Shown in pieces: positions 13,806-15,414 of a DNA stretch of 15,414 bases. Position 1 is the stretch's first letter. Each line of letters starts with the position of its first letter. Origin of the DNA: an uncultured Prevotella sp. (GTDB lineage Bacteria > Bacteroidota > Bacteroidia > Bacteroidales > Bacteroidaceae); the NCBI GenBank assembly GCA_900772835.1, contig CAAGSA010000081.1, positions 1 through 15,414 of the forward strand, read 5' to 3'. Under the pieces are notes generated by a model. That model was given only the letters and a program-made list of their open reading frames with translations, searched no databases and was not told the origin of the DNA. Made by a program: the position numbers and the translations under genes.

Positions 13806-13958
13806 TTATCTAAAGCACAGGAAATATACGGCAGCGAGCGCTGCAACGACCACCGCCATAACCACTGTCTTTATCATACAGCCTGCGATTTTCTTCACCA
13901 ACAAAAAGGCTACGAGGAAGGCTATGATACAAAACACATAGAATCCGAAGTTTTCCAT
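13806..13958 (-). CDS. Small two-helix membrane protein, 50 residues
   Basis: This short gene reads from ATG at 13958 to TAA at 13806. The product starts MENFGFYVFCIIAFLVAFLL (first membrane helix, about residues 5-21), continues with the basic loop VKKIAGCMIK, and has a second helix at about 32-48 (TVVMAVVVAALAAVYFLCF) ending in Arg50. Basic residues cluster in the loop, so the positive-inside rule predicts both termini outside and the loop in the cytoplasm. Support for it being real: a clean small frame with hydrophobic segments of the right length, a position 39 bases after the rluA-type stop in the same direction, and a terminator hairpin 10 bases beyond its stop. I recall similar short Bacteroidales proteins with a VKK.AGC loop annotated as hypothetical, but no function is known to me. 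Confidence 0.75.
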   Translation of the reverse strand: MENFGFYVFCIIAFLVAFLLVKKIAGCMIKTVVMAVVVAALAAVYFLCFR

Positions 13959-13997
13959 TATATCTGTAGTTTTTTTACTGATTCAAAATTTATACAC

Positions 13998-14891
13998 TTA
14001 CTTGAAAATATGGCGGAACTGAGCCGGAATCATCGTCTGGAACTCCATAGGCTGGCGCGTCACGGGATGGTAGAAGCACAGCATATAGGCATGCAGACAG
14101 AGACGATGGATAGGGTCGTCGCCGTTGCCGTACTTGATGTCACCGCATACGGGATGCCCCATATCGGCAGAGTGTACGCGGATCTGGTTCTTGCGCCCCG
14201 TCTCGAGCTTGAACTCCACCAGACTGTGCTCCGTGGTGCGGTCGAGGGTGCGGAAATGCGTTATGGCATACTTTCCGCCGTTGTCCACGGGCGAAGAATA
14301 GGTCACGTATGCCTTGTTGTCCTTCAGCCAGTTCTCTATCGTGCCCTCGTCCTCTTCCATCTCGCCGCTGAGCACCGCCACGTAGCGGCGGTCGAACACT
14401 ATGTCGTGCCAGTTGTGCTCCAGTATCTGCTCCGTCTCCATGTCCTTGGCATAAATCATCAGTCCGCTGGTGTCGCGGTCCAGACGGTGCACCACGTGCG
14501 CAGTGCAGCGCTGGCGCGTCTTCTTGAAATAGTCGTCGAGCACAGCCTTCACGTTGAGCGACCTGTGTCCTGCCGCCATCGACAGAATCCCGATGTTCTT
14601 CTCTATCACCACCAGATACTGGTCTTCGTATACAATCTTCACGTAGCGGCTCTTCAGCTTGTCATTGTTGCGCTTCGTCTTGCTCACGTCGATTTTCGTA
14701 CCCTTCGTCAGAGGGAAGTCGAACTGCGTAACCACCTTGCCGTTCACTTTTATTCCCCTGCCCTGCAGCGTAGCCTTAATCTTTGAGCGGCTCTCCTTCA
14801 GGTTGTTCAGCAGATAGTTAAGCAGCGTGTCATCCTCGTGCACCTCATAGTGTGCATACTCGTTTATGTTCTTATTGAATGTATGTCTCAT
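13998..14891 (-). CDS. RluA-family pseudouridine synthase
   Basis: It isomerises specific uridines in rRNA or tRNA to pseudouridine. From the chosen start it has 297 residues. An S4-like RNA-binding domain lies at about residues 18-75 (DTLLNYLLNNLKESRSKIKA, IKVNGKVV). The catalytic domain follows, with HVVHRLDRDTSGLMIYAKD at 132-150, where Asp138 in HRLDRDTSG is the expected catalytic aspartate. Downstream family motifs are FKLETGRKNQIRVHSADMGHPVCGDIKYG and LHAYMLCFYHP. The same frame extends 18 codons upstream to 14945, but the -7 promoter box at 14913-14920 lies inside that extension, so a transcript from it could only use MRHTFNKNI at 14891. The precise target position cannot be told (RluC/RluD/YlyB-type), so no symbol is given. 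It is probably co-transcribed with the small membrane gene. Confidence 0.93.
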   Translation of the reverse strand: MRHTFNKNINEYAHYEVHEDDTLLNYLLNNLKESRSKIKATLQGRGIKVNGKVVTQFDFPLTKGTKIDVSKTKRNNDKLKSRYVKIVYEDQYLVVIEKNIGILSMAAGHRSLNVKAVLDDYFKKTRQRCTAHVVHRLDRDTSGLMIYAKDMETEQILEHNWHDIVFDRRYVAVLSGEMEEDEGTIENWLKDNKAYVTYSSPVDNGGKYAITHFRTLDRTTEHSLVEFKLETGRKNQIRVHSADMGHPVCGDIKYGNGDDPIHRLCLHAYMLCFYHPVTRQPMEFQTMIPAQFRHIFK

Positions 14892-14910
14892 CTCTCTTGT
14901 ATAAATATTG

Positions 14911-15059
14911 TGCAAAGATAATGCAAATCGAGTGCAGAACAACAAGCTTGCTTGATTGTTATGCCGAGATGCAGCTTATCTTCTGCAAAGATAATGCAAA
15001 TGAGCGCAATGAAAACTTGTTTTCAAATTGCCGAGTGCAGCCTATCTCCTGCAAAGATA
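14911..15059 (-). repeat. Imperfect tandem repeat array, units of about 66-73 bp, each with a -7 promoter box
   Basis: Units begin at 14911, 14984 and 15050; the third is truncated after about 10 bases. Units 1 and 2 share TGCAAAGATAATGCAAAT at the left and a GCCGAG-TGCAG-C-TATCT segment at the right, while the middles differ. Unit 1 has AACAA...TTGTT and unit 2 has GAAAACTTGTTTTC, so each middle is a small inverted repeat. On the minus strand every unit start reads TATCTTTGCA, a perfect TAnnTTTG box. This array and the AT-rich DNA to its right fill most of the gene-free stretch 14892-15307. Nothing else was recognised in 15080-15240. Confidence 0.8.
14913..14943 (-). promoter_or_regulatory. 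Promoter of the rluA-type gene
   Basis: On the minus strand, GTTG (14940-14943, one mismatch from TTTG), exactly 19 bases, then TATCTTTG (14913-14920). The ATG at 14891 follows 21 bases later. The -7 box belongs to the first unit of the tandem repeat array. Confidence 0.65.
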
Positions 15060-15243
15060 CAACAAAAAGTTGAAAATCAGTAATAATTAAAGCAAAATAG
15101 TTGAAAATGACTGAATTATGTCAAAGCAGATGTTACTTCTAAAGGGCTACTGATTAAAGATTCGTACCCAAAAACAAGAATATATTGAAATCTGACAAAC
15201 GTTCAGAATAATATAGTTAAATTAAAATAACATTAGTTGTTTT

Positions 15244-15275
15244 TTTGGATTTTCAAGACTTAAGCCTTACCTTTG
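15244..15275 (+). promoter_or_regulatory. Bacteroidetes-type promoter at the right edge
   Basis: TTTG (15244-15247), 20 bases, then TACCTTTG (15268-15275), a perfect -7 box. It points out of the window towards the frame starting at 15308. Confidence 0.65.
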
Positions 15276-15307
15276 CAATCGTTTTCGCGCCTTACCTTAA
15301 TTGACGA

Positions 15308-15414
15308 ATGCCGACTGAGAAAGACGGGAAGGACAAGCATATTGGAAATGGCGTTTACAAGCGCACTTGGTTATACACACACTTGGATTCTATAATATCA
15401 AATCAGGATCAGGA
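15308..15414 (+). CDS. Start of an unidentified gene (partial)
   Basis: An open frame from ATG at 15308 stays open to the window edge (35 codons). It begins MPTEKDGKDKHIGNGVYKRT and continues WLYTHLDSIISNQDQ. An in-frame TGA at 15302-15304 means this ATG is the first possible start. A consensus promoter 32 bases upstream supports a transcript here. The composition is soluble, with a charged N-terminus and no signal peptide or membrane segment. I do not recognise the family. It could instead be untranslated leader of a gene further right, since an overlapping 15-codon frame (15348-15395) also exists. Confidence 0.45.
   Translation, partial: MPTEKDGKDKHIGNGVYKRTWLYTHLDSIISNQDQ

Noticed and set aside
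14010..14786. Plus-strand open frame of 258 codons opposite the pseudouridine synthase
   Set aside because: It is a shadow of the codon pattern of an RluA-family gene that carries HRLDRDTSG and the other family motifs.
14911..15059. CRISPR-like array
   Set aside because: There are only three unit starts, the units are imperfect and of unequal length (73 and 66), there is no constant repeat with unique spacers, and no cas genes are present.
15348..15395. 15-codon leader peptide frame (MAFTSALGY...)
   Set aside because: It overlaps the longer open frame from 15308, has no run of a regulatory amino acid and no visible attenuator inside the window. It is kept only as an alternative in the notes on the partial gene.

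Overview
The window looks like chromosomal DNA of a Bacteroidales bacterium, most probably Prevotella or a close relative. Three things point there: repeated promoters of the Bacteroidetes type (TTTG, about 19 bases, then TAnnTTTG), no consistent Shine-Dalgarno sequences, and protein families typical of that order (an EFR1-type flavodoxin/ferredoxin, a Bacteroidales-style polysaccharide export lipoprotein, a long PurF-like protein). The species is not determinable by eye. Most of the window is housekeeping metabolism.

Left part (1-9592). Everything is on the minus strand. The edge cuts a membrane-anchored protein of the kind that carries TPRs (1-213, own promoter). Upstream of it lies a probable operon read right to left: polysaccharide export lipoprotein, glmS, a purF-like amidophosphoribosyltransferase, carA, carB. 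Three consecutive steps are glutamine-dependent amidotransferases that feed amino sugars, purines (probably) and pyrimidines/arginine. A long hairpin follows carB, and a second hairpin without a T-run sits between glmS and purF-like. CarA and CarB resemble the carbamoyl-phosphate synthetase part of animal CAD more than the E. coli enzyme.

Middle (9607-13702). uxaC (uronate isomerase, minus) and ansA (type I asparaginase, plus) diverge from a 167-base gap whose two promoters overlap inside a 13-base inverted repeat. ansA converges on the EFR1-type gene with a 4-base overlap of the stop codons. That gene diverges from guaD (guanine deaminase, plus).

Right part (13703-15414). A bidirectional hairpin terminator separates guaD from a 50-residue two-helix membrane protein (minus), which lies behind an RluA-family pseudouridine synthase gene (minus). 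The synthase gene is driven by the first of three imperfect tandem repeats of about 70 bases, each carrying a -7 box. The last 110 bases hold the start of an unidentified plus-strand gene behind a consensus -7 box.

No rRNA, tRNA, insertion sequence, CRISPR array, phage gene or obvious defence system was seen. The unusual points are the CAD-like CarAB, the divergent PurF paralogue, the promoter-bearing tandem repeats and the symmetric uxaC/ansA promoter region.
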